Counted from the stretch's first letter, positions 1 to 7,962 are shown. The stretch is DNA of 17,768 bases from Alectryocaccomicrobium faecavium (GCA_018713425.1 DVOT01000208.1:1-17768); one strand, 5' to 3'. The notes: generated by a model from the sequence alone, not told the origin. Translations and numbers: made by a program.

Positions 1-34
1 AGCTGTCGGCGCTAGCCGACTGAGGGGTTGTTTC
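1..34. repeat. Hairpin at window edge, probable dispersed intergenic repeat
   Basis: Bases 5-10 and 15-20 form a perfect 6-bp stem (GTCGGC / GCCGAC) with a 4-base loop. Read on the minus strand, the segment is an ACCCCTCAG stretch leading into the hairpin and then AGCT at the window edge. From memory this resembles palindromic intergenic repeats common in gut Clostridia, usually of the form CCCTCAG-hairpin-CAGCTCCCC. The resemblance is recalled and was not searched. Its place at the very end fits an assembly break in a repeat. Confidence 0.45.
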
Positions 35-43
35 CTCACGTCG

Positions 44-277
44 TCAGCAAAGTTGCGGCAGAATTGGCGACTCATTAAGCACAAAACATGCAATAGTCTT
101 GAATGAAATTTTGACTTTGTCAATACTCTGATCCATGCTTTGCATGGAGCGCACTGTGCGGTAGCCGAAAATGGGGTTGATATCCCGGGGCGCGTGCCGC
201 ATGAAATATTTGCCAAAGCCAATCAAAACGGCGGGCACCAGCGCGTTTACCATCGCCATAAACCACCAGAAATCCAT
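44..277 (-). pseudogene. SdpI-like membrane protein, N-terminal fragment broken at about position 130
   Basis: Reading from the ATG at 277, about 49 residues match the start of SdpI/YhfL-like small membrane proteins: one hydrophobic helix (DFWWFMAMVNALVPAVLIGF), then the family signature INPIFGYRTVRSMQSMD. In relatives that motif is followed by a Trp-containing helix and more membrane segments. Here the frame passes at about position 130 into unrelated residues and stops at 44-46, giving 77 residues. The other two frames after the junction do not restore the family sequence (one stops at once), so a simple frameshift does not explain it. GC counted by eye is 35/90 in 41-130 against 50/90 in 131-220, so the joined DNA differs in composition. 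The ATG lies 19 bases after the upstream stop codon, with a GAAGG-type ribosome site. SdpI itself is an immunity and signalling membrane protein in Bacillus; the role here is unknown. Confidence 0.6.
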
Positions 278-296
278 TGGGGCCGCCTTCTTTCGC

Positions 297-1589
297 TCAT
301 TGCGCGGCCACGGCCGCTTCTTCCGCCTCACTGGCGGAAGCGCCGCGCGCCTTGGCCTCGCGCTCGCGCGCCACGGCGAGCATCAGCTTGATGCGGTTTT
401 CCTGGTTCACGCGCGAAGCGCCGGGGTCGTAATCGATGGGCACGATGTTCGCCTCCGGATGCAGGCGCGAAAGCGTGCGGATCATGCCCTTGCCCACGAT
501 GTGGTTGGGCAGGCAGCCAAACGGCTGGGCGCAGATGATGTTCGAGCAGCCGGAATCGATCAGTTCCAGCATTTCCGCGGTGAGCAGCCAGCCCTCGCCC
601 ATCTTGCAGCCGCGGCCGATCACGCCCTCCACCAGGCGGCACAGCGTTTTGAACGGGGCGGGCGCGGCGAAGCGGCCGCTCTCGATGAGCACGCGGCGCA
701 TCTTTTTTTCGATGCGCTCCACATACCAGCCCGCTACCTTGCTGGCCACCAGCACCGCGCCGCCCTTGCCATACAGGCGCGCGTCCTCCAGGTGGTTTTC
801 GATCATCAGGCCGATGAAGCCCATCAGCCCCGGCACCACCACTTCGCAGCCCTGGGAAACCAGGAAATCCTCCAGGTGGTTGTTGGCCAGGGAGGAATAT
901 TTCACGTAGATTTCGCCCACGATGCCGACCTTGAGCCTGGGTGCATCCGTCACCGGAATGGCGGCGAAATCCCGCACCATGGCGCGCAGGTTTTTCTGAA
1001 AGCGCGTGGCGAAGCGCGGCGTACGGCATTCTTCGGCGATGCGGCGCGTCCACGTTTCCAGCATGCGCTGGGAATCGCCCGCGTGGATTTCGCGCGAGCG
1101 CACCTGGTTGTTCAGCAGCATGAGCATATCGCCATAGAAAATGGCGTAAACCGCCTGCGCCAGCATGGGCACGGTGATGGAAAAGCCGGAATTTTTTTCC
1201 AGCCCGCTCACGTTGAGCGAAATCACCGGGATGTGCCCCAGGTTCGCGCGCTCCAGCGCCTTGCGCAGCAGGTGGATGTAATTGGAGGCGCGGCAGCCGC
1301 CGCCCGTCTGCGTGATCATCAGGGCGGTGTGGTCGAGATCGTATTTGCCGCTCTTGAGCGCGTCGATCATCTGGCCGATGCACAAAAGCGCCGGATAGCA
1401 CATATCGTTGTGCACATAGCTCAGGCCCGCGTCCACCACGGCGCGGCCTTCGTTTTTCAGCAGTTCGATCTTATAACCGTGCTGCACCAGCACGTTGGCG
1501 ATCAGTTCAAAGTGCACGGGCAGCATATTGGGAATGAGGATGGTGTGCGTTTTGCGCATTTCCTCTGTGAATTCAATTCGGTTTTCCAT
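297..1589 (-). CDS. 2-hydroxyacyl-CoA dehydratase-type protein (C-terminal partner of split activase)
   Basis: This 430-residue protein corresponds to the C-terminal part of very large (about 1400-residue) acyl-CoA dehydratase activase proteins found in many Clostridia, where it is usually fused to the region encoded just upstream. Visible motifs include NDMCYPALL near residue 60, TQTGGGCRASNY near 95-105, a KVGIVGEIYVKYS segment around 220, and CAQPFGCLPNH about 355-365. The conserved cysteines suggest an Fe-S site like that of 2-hydroxyacyl-CoA dehydratase subunits; this is inferred. The C-terminus is an Ala/Glu/Arg-rich tail. The ATG at 1589 follows a strong site, AAAGGAGGTGG (core at 1599-1604), and overlaps the upstream gene by 17 bases, so the two are probably co-translated. 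The physiological substrate is not known. Confidence 0.8.
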   Translation of the reverse strand: MENRIEFTEEMRKTHTILIPNMLPVHFELIANVLVQHGYKIELLKNEGRAVVDAGLSYVHNDMCYPALLCIGQMIDALKSGKYDLDHTALMITQTGGGCRASNYIHLLRKALERANLGHIPVISLNVSGLEKNSGFSITVPMLAQAVYAIFYGDMLMLLNNQVRSREIHAGDSQRMLETWTRRIAEECRTPRFATRFQKNLRAMVRDFAAIPVTDAPRLKVGIVGEIYVKYSSLANNHLEDFLVSQGCEVVVPGLMGFIGLMIENHLEDARLYGKGGAVLVASKVAGWYVERIEKKMRRVLIESGRFAAPAPFKTLCRLVEGVIGRGCKMGEGWLLTAEMLELIDSGCSNIICAQPFGCLPNHIVGKGMIRTLSRLHPEANIVPIDYDPGASRVNQENRIKLMLAVAREREAKARGASASEAEEAAVAAQ

Positions 1590-4506
1590 GGCGCGCCACC
1601 TCCTTTCCCACGGCCGCGAACAGGCTGCGCAGCCGGATCCTTACCGCGCCCAGGTTGGCGATTTCATCGATTTTCACCTGCGTATAGATGCGCCCGGCGC
1701 GCTCCAGAATGGCGCGCACCTCGTCGGTGGTCACGGCGTCCACCCCACAGCCGAAGGAAACCAGCTGCACCAGGTTCAGACCCGTGTCGCCCGATTCGGC
1801 CACGTATTTGGCCGCGGAATACAGCCGGGCGTGATACGTCCACTGGTTGAGCACGTTTGTGGCGAATTTGGGCACTTCCGCGCACAGCGCGTCCTCGGTG
1901 ATCACCGCCGCGCCCAGTTCGCCGATCAGCCGGTCGATTTCGTGGCAGATTTCCGCGTCCACATGGTAGGGCCGCCCCACCAGCACGATCACCGGCACGC
2001 CCGCCGCGCGAGATTTGCGCAGGATTTCCTGCCCGCGCTCGCGCACGCGCGCCATATAGGAATGGTATTCGGCATAGGCGGCCCGGCAGGCCTCGCGCAT
2101 TTCGGCAAAGGGAATGGGCCCGAATTCGCGCTCCAGCACGGCGTGCATGCGGCGGGGGAAGTGCCGCTCGTCGTGCGGGGCCACGTAATCGTTGATCAGC
2201 CGCACGTCCCCGCGGATGTTGTTCTTGATCACCTCGGCGTAATAGGCCACCACGGGGCAATTGTAATGGTTATCGCCCTTGCCCTCTTCCATGTTATAGG
2301 TCATGCAGGGATAGAAGATGGCGTCCACACCCATATCCCGCAGGATTTCCACGTGCCCGTGCATCAGCTTGGCGGGATAGCACACCGTGTCCGAAGGGAT
2401 GGTCTTTTGCCCACGCGCGCAGGTTTCGCGCGTGCTCTCTCCGGAAGTGACGACTTCGAAGCCCAGCTTGGTGAACAGCGTGTGCCAGAAGGGCAGCAGT
2501 TCATAGAAGTTCAGGCCCATGGGCAGCCCGACGCGCACGCCGCGCTTGCCCGGCACGGGCCGGTAGGCGGCGAGCATCTGCCGCTTTTCGGCGTAGAGAT
2601 CCTCCGGCGCGTCTTCCGGCTTGCCGCCCAGCGGGCGGGAACAGCGGTTGCCGCTGATGTACCGGCGGGCGCCGCCAAATGAGTTGATGGAAAGCGTGCA
2701 GTGATTCGCGCAGCCATTGCAAGTGGAAGTGCGCACCGTGTAGGCGAACGCAGCCAGTTCTTCCGGCGAAAGCAGCGTGCTCTCCGGCAGGTTCATTTCC
2801 TGCACCCATTTTGCCGCGCCATAGGCGCCCATCAGGCCCGCGATGGCCGGGCGGATCACGTCCTGCCCGATTTCCAATTCAAAGGCGCGCAGCACCGCGT
2901 CGTTTAGGAACGTGCCGCCCTGCACCACGATTTTTTTGCCCAACGCGCTGGCGTTCGCCGTGCGGATGACCTTATACAGCGCATTCTTCACCACGCTGAT
3001 GGACAGGCCCGCAGAAATGTTTTCCAGCGAAGCCCCGTCCTTTTGCGCCTGTTTCACCGAGGAATTCATAAAGACCGTGCAGCGCGAGCCGAGATCCACC
3101 GGCCGGTCGGCCAAGATGCCCTTCACCGCGAATTCCTCCACGCTCATATCCCACGCAGAGGCAAAGGCCTGCAAAAACGAACCGCAGCCCGAAGAACAGG
3201 CTTCGTTTAAGAAAATATTGTCAATAGCGCCGCCGCGGATCTTGAAACATTTGATGTCCTGCCCGCCGATATCGATGATAAAATCCACATCCGGCTCAAA
3301 AGCGCGCGCGGCCGTGAAGTGCGCCATGGTTTCCACAATGCCCGCATCCATGCGGAAGGCGTTTTTCACCAGCTCTTCTCCATAGCCAGTGGCCGCCGCA
3401 CCCGCCACGCGCGCGCGCGGATACGCCGCGTAAAACGCGCTGAGGAAGGCCTTCACGTGCTCCACGGGCGAGCCTTCGTTGGAGCGGTAGTCCTGCAGCA
3501 GGATGCAGCCTGCCTCGTCCAGCGCCACGGCCTTGATGGTGGTGGAACCCGCGTCCACGCCGATGTACGCGCGCCCGGCGTAGTCCGCCCCTTCGGGCGA
3601 GGCCATATTCGTCTTGGCGTGCCGGGCGGCAAAGGCGCGGTATTCTTCTTCGCTCTTAAAAAGCGGTGCGCACTGCGCGTAGGGCTGGCCCATGTCCTCC
3701 TTCAGGCGCGCGGCGGATTCGGCAATGTCCATCTCTTCAGACGCGCCCAGCGCCGTGCCATAGGCCACGAAATACAGCGAATTTTCTGGGCACACGCCCT
3801 TCGAACCCAATGCCCGATCGAACAAACGGCGCAGCTGGGGCAAAAAGGTGAGCGGCCCGCCCAAATAGGCGATGTTGCCGGCGATGTCGCGCCCCTGCGC
3901 CAGCCCGGCGATGGTCTGGTTCACCACAGCCATGAGGATGCTGGCCGCCACGTCCTCGCGGCGCGCGCCCTGGTTGATGAGGGGCTGTACATCGCTCTTG
4001 GCAAACACGCCGCAGCGCGAGGCAATGGGATAAATCCGCTCATGCCCAGCGGCCAGCGCGTCGATCTCTTCCACGGGCACGCCCAGCAGCGCGGCCATTT
4101 GGTCGATAAACGCGCCCGTGCCGCCCGCACAGGTGCCGTTCATGCGCACTTCCAGCCCGTCGCCCCCGTTTTCGCCGTGCAAAAACAGGATCTTCGCATC
4201 CTCGCCGCCCAATTCAATCGCCACGTCGGTACCGGGCAACAAGTGGGTGAGCGCAAGGCGCGTGGCGTATACTTCCTGCACAAAGGGGATGCCCATGCGC
4301 TCCGCCAGGCCCATGCCTGCCGAGCCAGATAACGCGATGCGCGCCCGGCGCTGCCCCGTCGCTTCCATGGCGGATTCCAGCATGGTTTGCATCCGTTCGC
4401 GGATGCGCGCGCGATGCCGCTGATAATCCGAATATACAATGTTCCCCTTCTCGTCCAGCGCGACGCATTTAAGCGTCGTCGAGCCAACGTCCAAGCCAAT
4501 GCGCAT
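1573..4506 (-). CDS. Large acyl-CoA dehydratase activase: two BadF/HgdC-type ATPase domains plus DUF2229-like region
   Basis: A 977-residue protein. Domain 1 (about 1-255) begins MRIGLDVGSTTLK and has the ASKHA-type ATP-binding pattern. Cys126 (NGTCAGGTGAF) and Cys165 (ASRCGVFAKSD) fall almost exactly where the [4Fe-4S]-bridging cysteines lie in HgdC. Domain 2 (about 313-565) repeats the fold, with GVDAGSTTIK, DIGGQDIK, CSSGCGSFLQ (Cys437, Cys441) and SRCTVFMNSSVKQ (Cys476). A four-cysteine linker (Cys596, 599, 603, 622) precedes a DUF2229-like region (about 655-870) with further cysteines. HgdC-type proteins use ATP to drive one electron into 2-hydroxyacyl-CoA dehydratases; the large form has no firmly assigned substrate. 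I chose ATG 4506 over an in-frame TTG at 4533, because GGGGTG sits 8 bases before the ATG and the fold starts there. It overlaps the next gene by 17 bases. Confidence 0.85.
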   Translation of the reverse strand: MRIGLDVGSTTLKCVALDEKGNIVYSDYQRHRARIRERMQTMLESAMEATGQRRARIALSGSAGMGLAERMGIPFVQEVYATRLALTHLLPGTDVAIELGGEDAKILFLHGENGGDGLEVRMNGTCAGGTGAFIDQMAALLGVPVEEIDALAAGHERIYPIASRCGVFAKSDVQPLINQGARREDVAASILMAVVNQTIAGLAQGRDIAGNIAYLGGPLTFLPQLRRLFDRALGSKGVCPENSLYFVAYGTALGASEEMDIAESAARLKEDMGQPYAQCAPLFKSEEEYRAFAARHAKTNMASPEGADYAGRAYIGVDAGSTTIKAVALDEAGCILLQDYRSNEGSPVEHVKAFLSAFYAAYPRARVAGAAATGYGEELVKNAFRMDAGIVETMAHFTAARAFEPDVDFIIDIGGQDIKCFKIRGGAIDNIFLNEACSSGCGSFLQAFASAWDMSVEEFAVKGILADRPVDLGSRCTVFMNSSVKQAQKDGASLENISAGLSISVVKNALYKVIRTANASALGKKIVVQGGTFLNDAVLRAFELEIGQDVIRPAIAGLMGAYGAAKWVQEMNLPESTLLSPEELAAFAYTVRTSTCNGCANHCTLSINSFGGARRYISGNRCSRPLGGKPEDAPEDLYAEKRQMLAAYRPVPGKRGVRVGLPMGLNFYELLPFWHTLFTKLGFEVVTSGESTRETCARGQKTIPSDTVCYPAKLMHGHVEILRDMGVDAIFYPCMTYNMEEGKGDNHYNCPVVAYYAEVIKNNIRGDVRLINDYVAPHDERHFPRRMHAVLEREFGPIPFAEMREACRAAYAEYHSYMARVRERGQEILRKSRAAGVPVIVLVGRPYHVDAEICHEIDRLIGELGAAVITEDALCAEVPKFATNVLNQWTYHARLYSAAKYVAESGDTGLNLVQLVSFGCGVDAVTTDEVRAILERAGRIYTQVKIDEIANLGAVRIRLRSLFAAVGKEVARHGKPN

Positions 4507-4531
4507 CGTTTCACCCCTTTTGTAATCGCAC

Positions 4532-4604
4532 AAAAAGGCAACCAGCGCGAAAATCGCCTGCCGGGCGAGCGTCTGGCTCGCGCGCGATTCCCGCAGTGGT
4601 TGCC
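4532..4604 (-). promoter_or_regulatory. Terminator-like structured leader (candidate attenuator) before the activase gene
   Basis: In the minus-strand transcript, TGGTTGCC (plus 4537-4544) pairs perfectly with GGCAACCA (plus 4597-4604). Inside that, 4552-4557 can pair with 4584-4589, and 4565-4570 pairs with 4576-4581 around a 5-base loop. The outer stem is followed at once by five U (plus 4532-4536), and the start codon is only 25 bases further on. This is the shape of an intrinsic terminator lying inside the leader of the gene it precedes. The long leader (about 160 nt from the proposed promoter) supports a regulatory role. I cannot name a ligand, and no antiterminator fold was established. 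Confidence 0.45.
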
Positions 4605-4673
4605 CGTCCCCCGTGGAATATGCTCTTTCGGCAAGTGTATCGTCGCGCAGTGTACCGCGATTTCTCCGCCTAG

Positions 4674-4701
4674 ATTATAAACGATAGATATGACTTTGTA
4701 A
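4674..4701 (-). promoter_or_regulatory. Candidate sigma-A promoter for the activase operon
   Basis: On the minus strand there is a perfect TATAAT (plus 4674-4679), 16 bases downstream of a weak -35, TTACAA (plus 4696-4701), in an AT-rich stretch that stands out from the GC-rich genes. Transcription from here would give a leader of about 160 nt containing the structured element at 4532-4604. The weak -35 keeps confidence moderate. Confidence 0.5.
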
Positions 4702-4767
4702 CTCATTTTTTGTAAAATCATGCGGCCATACGCGAAGAAAACATTTTAATAGGAAAAAAGGCATGCG

Positions 4768-4784
4768 AAAACCCGCTTGCGGGG
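4768..4784 (-). terminator. Weak candidate terminator after the carboxypeptidase gene
   Basis: On the minus strand, 36 bases past the stop of the carboxypeptidase gene, CCCG-CAAG-CGGG is followed by TTTT. The stem is short (4-5 bp), so this is a weak call. The rest of the 4507-4820 gap holds the promoter and leader of the next gene and no credible coding frame. Confidence 0.4.
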
Positions 4785-4820
4785 CCAAATGATACCGCTA
4801 CGGCGGAATAACCATTGGCT

Positions 4821-5990
4821 TTATTGAAACAGCCAGCGCCCAAACACGCGACGCAATCCATCGGCAAAATCCTGCCGCCCGACAGCCTGCGCCGCGACCA
4901 CGGCAATGCGGGCGATTTTGCGTCCATCCAGCACCACATCCACGCTGCCCACCGCGTCGCCCATATCCAGCGGCGCTTGCACGCTTTGCGGCAAATTGGG
5001 CAAGAGTTCCACCGATTGCTCCGTGCCTTTTTTCATCAGCAACGTGAGGTCGCCCTGCAGCATCAGCGCGATAGAAGGGAGGTTGCCGCCCTCCACGGGC
5101 ATTTCGCCCTTGATTTTCGCGCCGCTCTTGGCGACGGGATACAACCGGTAGTTGGCAAAGCCGTAATCGAACATGGATGCGGCGGTATCAAACCGGTCGC
5201 TGCTGCTCTGCGCGCCGAGCACCACGGCAATCAGGCGCATGCCGCCGCGCTCAGCCGTAGCGGAAATGCAATAACCCGCTTCGTTGGTGGAGCCGGTTTT
5301 GCCGCCGTCGCAACCATCGTACAGGCGGATGAGCCGGTTGGTGTTGGTGAGCTGCGTTTCGCGTCCGCTCTCATGAATCACGGAATCCAGCCAGATGGTG
5401 GAATACTCGAAATACAGCGGATGCTTCAGCATTTCCACCGTCATGCGGGCCACGTCGCGCGCGGTGGTGTAATGCCCCTCGGCAGGCAGGCCCGTGGAAT
5501 TCACAAAGTGCGTGTCGGCCATGCCCAACTCTTGCGCGCGCTCGTTCATACGATCCACAAACAACTGGTGCGAGCCATACAGGTATTCGCCAATGGCGAC
5601 CGTCGCGTCGTTTGCGCTGCCCACGATCATGCTCTTGAGCAAGGTCTCAAAAGGCAGCGTTTCGCCCGCGTCGAGCAGCACCTGCGAGCCGCCCATGCCC
5701 GCCGCGGTTTGGGAAACGGGAACGGGATCTTCCAGCGTAGCCCGCCCCGCTTCCAACGCCTCCAATGCCAGCAAAATGGCCATGACCTTGGTCACGCTCG
5801 CCACGGGGCGGCGCTCGTCCGCGTTTTGCTCAAAGAGAATTTGCCCGCTTTCTGGTTCCACGAGCACCGCGCTTTCGCACAATAGCGGGATTGGCGGCGC
5901 GGTTTCCAGCGCGGCGTCCATCAGTTCGCCGCGCGCTGCGCAGGGCGCCAGCAGCGCCAGCGCCAACAAAAGGCATGCGAATTTCCTCAT
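4821..5990 (-). CDS. Serine-type D-Ala-D-Ala carboxypeptidase (low-molecular-weight PBP, DacF/PBP5 type)
   Basis: The 389-residue protein trims the terminal D-alanine from peptidoglycan stem peptides outside the membrane. An N-terminal signal peptide (RKFACLLLALALLAPCAA) ends near residue 19; the P before its Cys argues against a lipobox. All three active-site motifs of the S11 peptidase family are present: S65-V-T-K68 (nucleophile and base), S125-A-N127 and K231-T-G233. Residues about 284-370 form the PBP5-type C-terminal beta domain, and the last 17 residues (QDFADGLRRVFGRWLFQ) look like an amphipathic membrane-anchor helix. Length equals that of typical DacF. The start at 5990 was chosen because GGGAGGT lies 8-9 bases upstream and the signal peptide begins there; the longer in-frame reading to 6152 runs into the divergent promoter region. 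Likely monocistronic, divergent from the MATE gene. Confidence 0.93.
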   Translation of the reverse strand: MRKFACLLLALALLAPCAARGELMDAALETAPPIPLLCESAVLVEPESGQILFEQNADERRPVASVTKVMAILLALEALEAGRATLEDPVPVSQTAAGMGGSQVLLDAGETLPFETLLKSMIVGSANDATVAIGEYLYGSHQLFVDRMNERAQELGMADTHFVNSTGLPAEGHYTTARDVARMTVEMLKHPLYFEYSTIWLDSVIHESGRETQLTNTNRLIRLYDGCDGGKTGSTNEAGYCISATAERGGMRLIAVVLGAQSSSDRFDTAASMFDYGFANYRLYPVAKSGAKIKGEMPVEGGNLPSIALMLQGDLTLLMKKGTEQSVELLPNLPQSVQAPLDMGDAVGSVDVVLDGRKIARIAVVAAQAVGRQDFADGLRRVFGRWLFQ

Positions 5991-6089
5991 GCTATCGACC
6001 TCCCACCTTATTCTTACACGCAGAGGCGGACGGGTATGCTGGCACGGCGCAAATGCCACCCGAATAACATGGCTTTGCCCGAAACTTCG

Positions 6090-6119
6090 TTGACTTATGC
6101 CGGTTCGCGGTGTTATGAT
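6090..6119 (+). promoter_or_regulatory. Candidate sigma-A promoter for the MATE gene
   Basis: TTGACT (6090-6095) and TATGAT (6114-6119) are separated by 18 bases. They lie about 67 bases before the proposed ATG at 6187, in the intergenic region divergent from the carboxypeptidase gene. Each box is one mismatch from consensus. No clear promoter was seen for the carboxypeptidase on the opposite strand. Confidence 0.6.
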
Positions 6120-6186
6120 ACCTGGCAGATTGCCAAAGATGCCGCGCGCCAAACTTCGCGCGCGGAGCGTATGGGGGAAACTGGAT

Positions 6187-7569
6187 ATGGAAGAAACGCG
6201 TCAAAGCCGTGTAGAAAACGATTTGGGCCGGGACGACATTCGCCAATTGGTGCGCAGAATCGCCGTACCCAGCATGCTTGCGCAGTTTGTGAGCGTGCTA
6301 TACAGCATTGTGGACCGCATGTATATCGGGCACATCCCGGAAGTGGGCGAGTTGGCGCTGGCCGGCGTGGGCGCGTGCGGGCCAGTGGTGACGATGATCG
6401 GTTCCGTGGCCTCGCTGGTGGGCATGGGTGGCGCGCCGCTGATGAGCATCAAAATGGGCGAAGGCGACACGGCAGGCGCGCGGAAAATCCTCGCCAACTG
6501 CTTTGTACTGATCTGCGTGTTCGCGCTCGTGCTGATGGCCGTGGTGATTCCGCTGCGCCAGCCCATGCTGCTATTCTTTGGCGCGAGCGCCAGTACGTTG
6601 CCCTACGCGGATACGTATTTTTTGTATTATGTCACGGGCACGGTGTTTGCCCTATTGGCCACGGGCATGAACTCCTTTGTGACCGCGCAGGGATTCGCGC
6701 GCAAGGCGATGGCTTCCGTGCTGCTGGGCGCGGTGATGAACATTGTGCTCGATCCAGTGTTCATCTTCGCGCTGGATATGGGCGTGGCGGGCGCGGCCAT
6801 TGCTACGGTGATTTCGCAGGCGGCCAGTTGCGCATACGCACTGTGCTTTTTGCTGGGCAAACGCGCGCAAATCCGCATCGAGCGCCCGCATCTGGATTTT
6901 GCGGTGATTCGCCGCGTGCTGCTGCTGGGATTCACGCCGTTTTCCATCATCGCAGTGGACAACGCCATGATCATCGCCATGAACGCCGTGCTCCAGCGCT
7001 ATGGCGGCGCGAGCGAAGGCGATTTGATGGTGACCGTGGCCACCATCGTACAAAGCTTTATGCTGGTGGTCACCATGCCTTTGGGCGGCATTTCCGGCGG
7101 CACGCAGCCCATTCTAAGTTTTAACTATGGCGCGCGACAGGTCGACCGAGTGGTGCGCGCCCAGCGGCACATTTTCTTGTGGTGCCTGGGATTTACGGCG
7201 CTCATGTTTGTGCTGGCGCGCCTGGCAGGGCCGCTGTTTGTACAGTTGTTCACCACCGATCCGTTGGTGGCGGAAAAGTCCGTCTGGGCCATTCGCGTGT
7301 GTACGCTGGCGCTGATTCCCCTGGGCTTGCAATATGAAATTGTGGATGGATTCACAGCCATTGGACAGGTGCGCTATGCCTGGCCGCTGTCCTTCTGGCG
7401 CAAGGCAGTGTATTTCGCCGCGCTGTTCATCCTGCCCGCGGTCTGGGGCGTGGAGGCCACATTCTACGCCGAAGCCATATCGGATGTGATTGGCCCGCTC
7501 ACTTCCATCGCCGTGCATGCGCTGGTGATGAAAAAGCTGATGGCGCGCCGCGCGATGACCGGCGTGTAA
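6187..7569 (+). CDS. MATE family efflux transporter
   Basis: A 460-residue polytopic membrane protein with the two-fold layout of MATE exporters, about 12 membrane helices. The N-terminal half starts with RRIAVPSMLAQFVSVLYSIVD and the MYIGHIPEVGELALAGVG loop between the first two helices. The second half carries the matching family motif MPLGGISGGTQPILSFNYGA. MATE proteins export cationic drugs, metabolites or toxins using a Na+ or H+ gradient; the substrate cannot be told from sequence. I chose ATG 6187 because GGGGGA lies about 9 bases upstream and the family start is near; an earlier in-frame ATG at 6097 would fall inside the promoter. The gene is alone, bounded by its promoter and a strong terminator. 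Confidence 0.93.
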   Translation: MEETRQSRVENDLGRDDIRQLVRRIAVPSMLAQFVSVLYSIVDRMYIGHIPEVGELALAGVGACGPVVTMIGSVASLVGMGGAPLMSIKMGEGDTAGARKILANCFVLICVFALVLMAVVIPLRQPMLLFFGASASTLPYADTYFLYYVTGTVFALLATGMNSFVTAQGFARKAMASVLLGAVMNIVLDPVFIFALDMGVAGAAIATVISQAASCAYALCFLLGKRAQIRIERPHLDFAVIRRVLLLGFTPFSIIAVDNAMIIAMNAVLQRYGGASEGDLMVTVATIVQSFMLVVTMPLGGISGGTQPILSFNYGARQVDRVVRAQRHIFLWCLGFTALMFVLARLAGPLFVQLFTTDPLVAEKSVWAIRVCTLALIPLGLQYEIVDGFTAIGQVRYAWPLSFWRKAVYFAALFILPAVWGVEATFYAEAISDVIGPLTSIAVHALVMKKLMARRAMTGV

Positions 7570-7575
7570 CGGCAT

Positions 7576-7626
7576 AAAAAACCCCCGCGCACCAGGAACT
7601 CGCGTTCCGGTGGCGGGGGTATTTTT
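7576..7626. terminator. Bidirectional intrinsic terminator between the MATE gene and rpsR
   Basis: ACCCCCGC (7581-7588) pairs with GCGGGGGT (7613-7620), with inner CACC/GGTG and GGAA/TTCC pairs and a CTCGCG loop. The stem is flanked by AAAAAA on the left and ATTTTT on the right. It therefore works as a terminator for the plus-strand MATE gene and, on the other strand, for the rpsF-ssb-rpsR operon that converges on it. Confidence 0.92.
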
Positions 7627-7635
7627 GCGTTGTGC

Positions 7636-7890
7636 TTAGCCCTTGGTGTAAGGGAGCAGAGCGACCGTGCGGGCACGCTTGATGGCGACGCCCAACTGGC
7701 GCTGGTGCTTGGCGCAAGCGCCGGTCATGCGGCGGGGCAGGATCTTGCCACGCTCGCTGGTGAAGGCCGAAAGACGGCCCGTATCTTTATAATCGATGTG
7801 CGCGACCTTATCCACGCAGAAACGGCAAACCTTCCTGCGGGGCTTGCGGCCACGGGGACGGCGGTTGCGATCGCCACGATCCTCAGACAT
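7636..7890 (-). CDS. rpsR: 30S ribosomal protein bS18
   Basis: An 84-residue basic protein of normal length for bS18, which binds next to bS6 on the platform of the 30S subunit. The core reads RRKVCRFCVDKVAHIDYKD, then LSAFTSERGKILPRRMTGACAKHQRQ, the diagnostic family block. The CRFC pair resembles the metal-binding form of the protein. ATG 7890 is preceded by AAGGAGGG about 8 bases upstream. It is the last gene of the rpsF-ssb-rpsR operon and ends just before the bidirectional terminator. Confidence 0.97.
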   Translation of the reverse strand: MSEDRGDRNRRPRGRKPRRKVCRFCVDKVAHIDYKDTGRLSAFTSERGKILPRRMTGACAKHQRQLGVAIKRARTVALLPYTKG

Positions 7891-7962
7891 TTGCTTTCCC
7901 TCCTTGACGAATGGTTGTGAACAAGCGAATCGGCAGGCAATGCCGGGCGCAAGGCTCCTGTT

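Noticed and set aside
171..1850. Long plus-strand open frame (559 codons) opposite the activase genes
   Set aside because: It is antisense to two well-supported genes, is rich in His, Arg and Ala as expected from the complement of GC-rich coding sequence, and shows no family motif or ribosome site.
3319..4332. Plus-strand open frame of 337 codons
   Set aside because: It is a shadow of the activase gene, with the same His/Arg-rich composition and no recognisable domain.
4537..4604. Cobalamin riboswitch in the activase leader
   Set aside because: Short stretches resemble the ACTG and GAGCCAGA boxes, but they are only about 13 bases apart and the upstream parts of the riboswitch are not visible, so the likeness is probably chance.
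7464..7717. Small minus-strand open frames across the MATE end and terminator
   Set aside because: They run through the bidirectional terminator and overlap two real genes, with no protein features.
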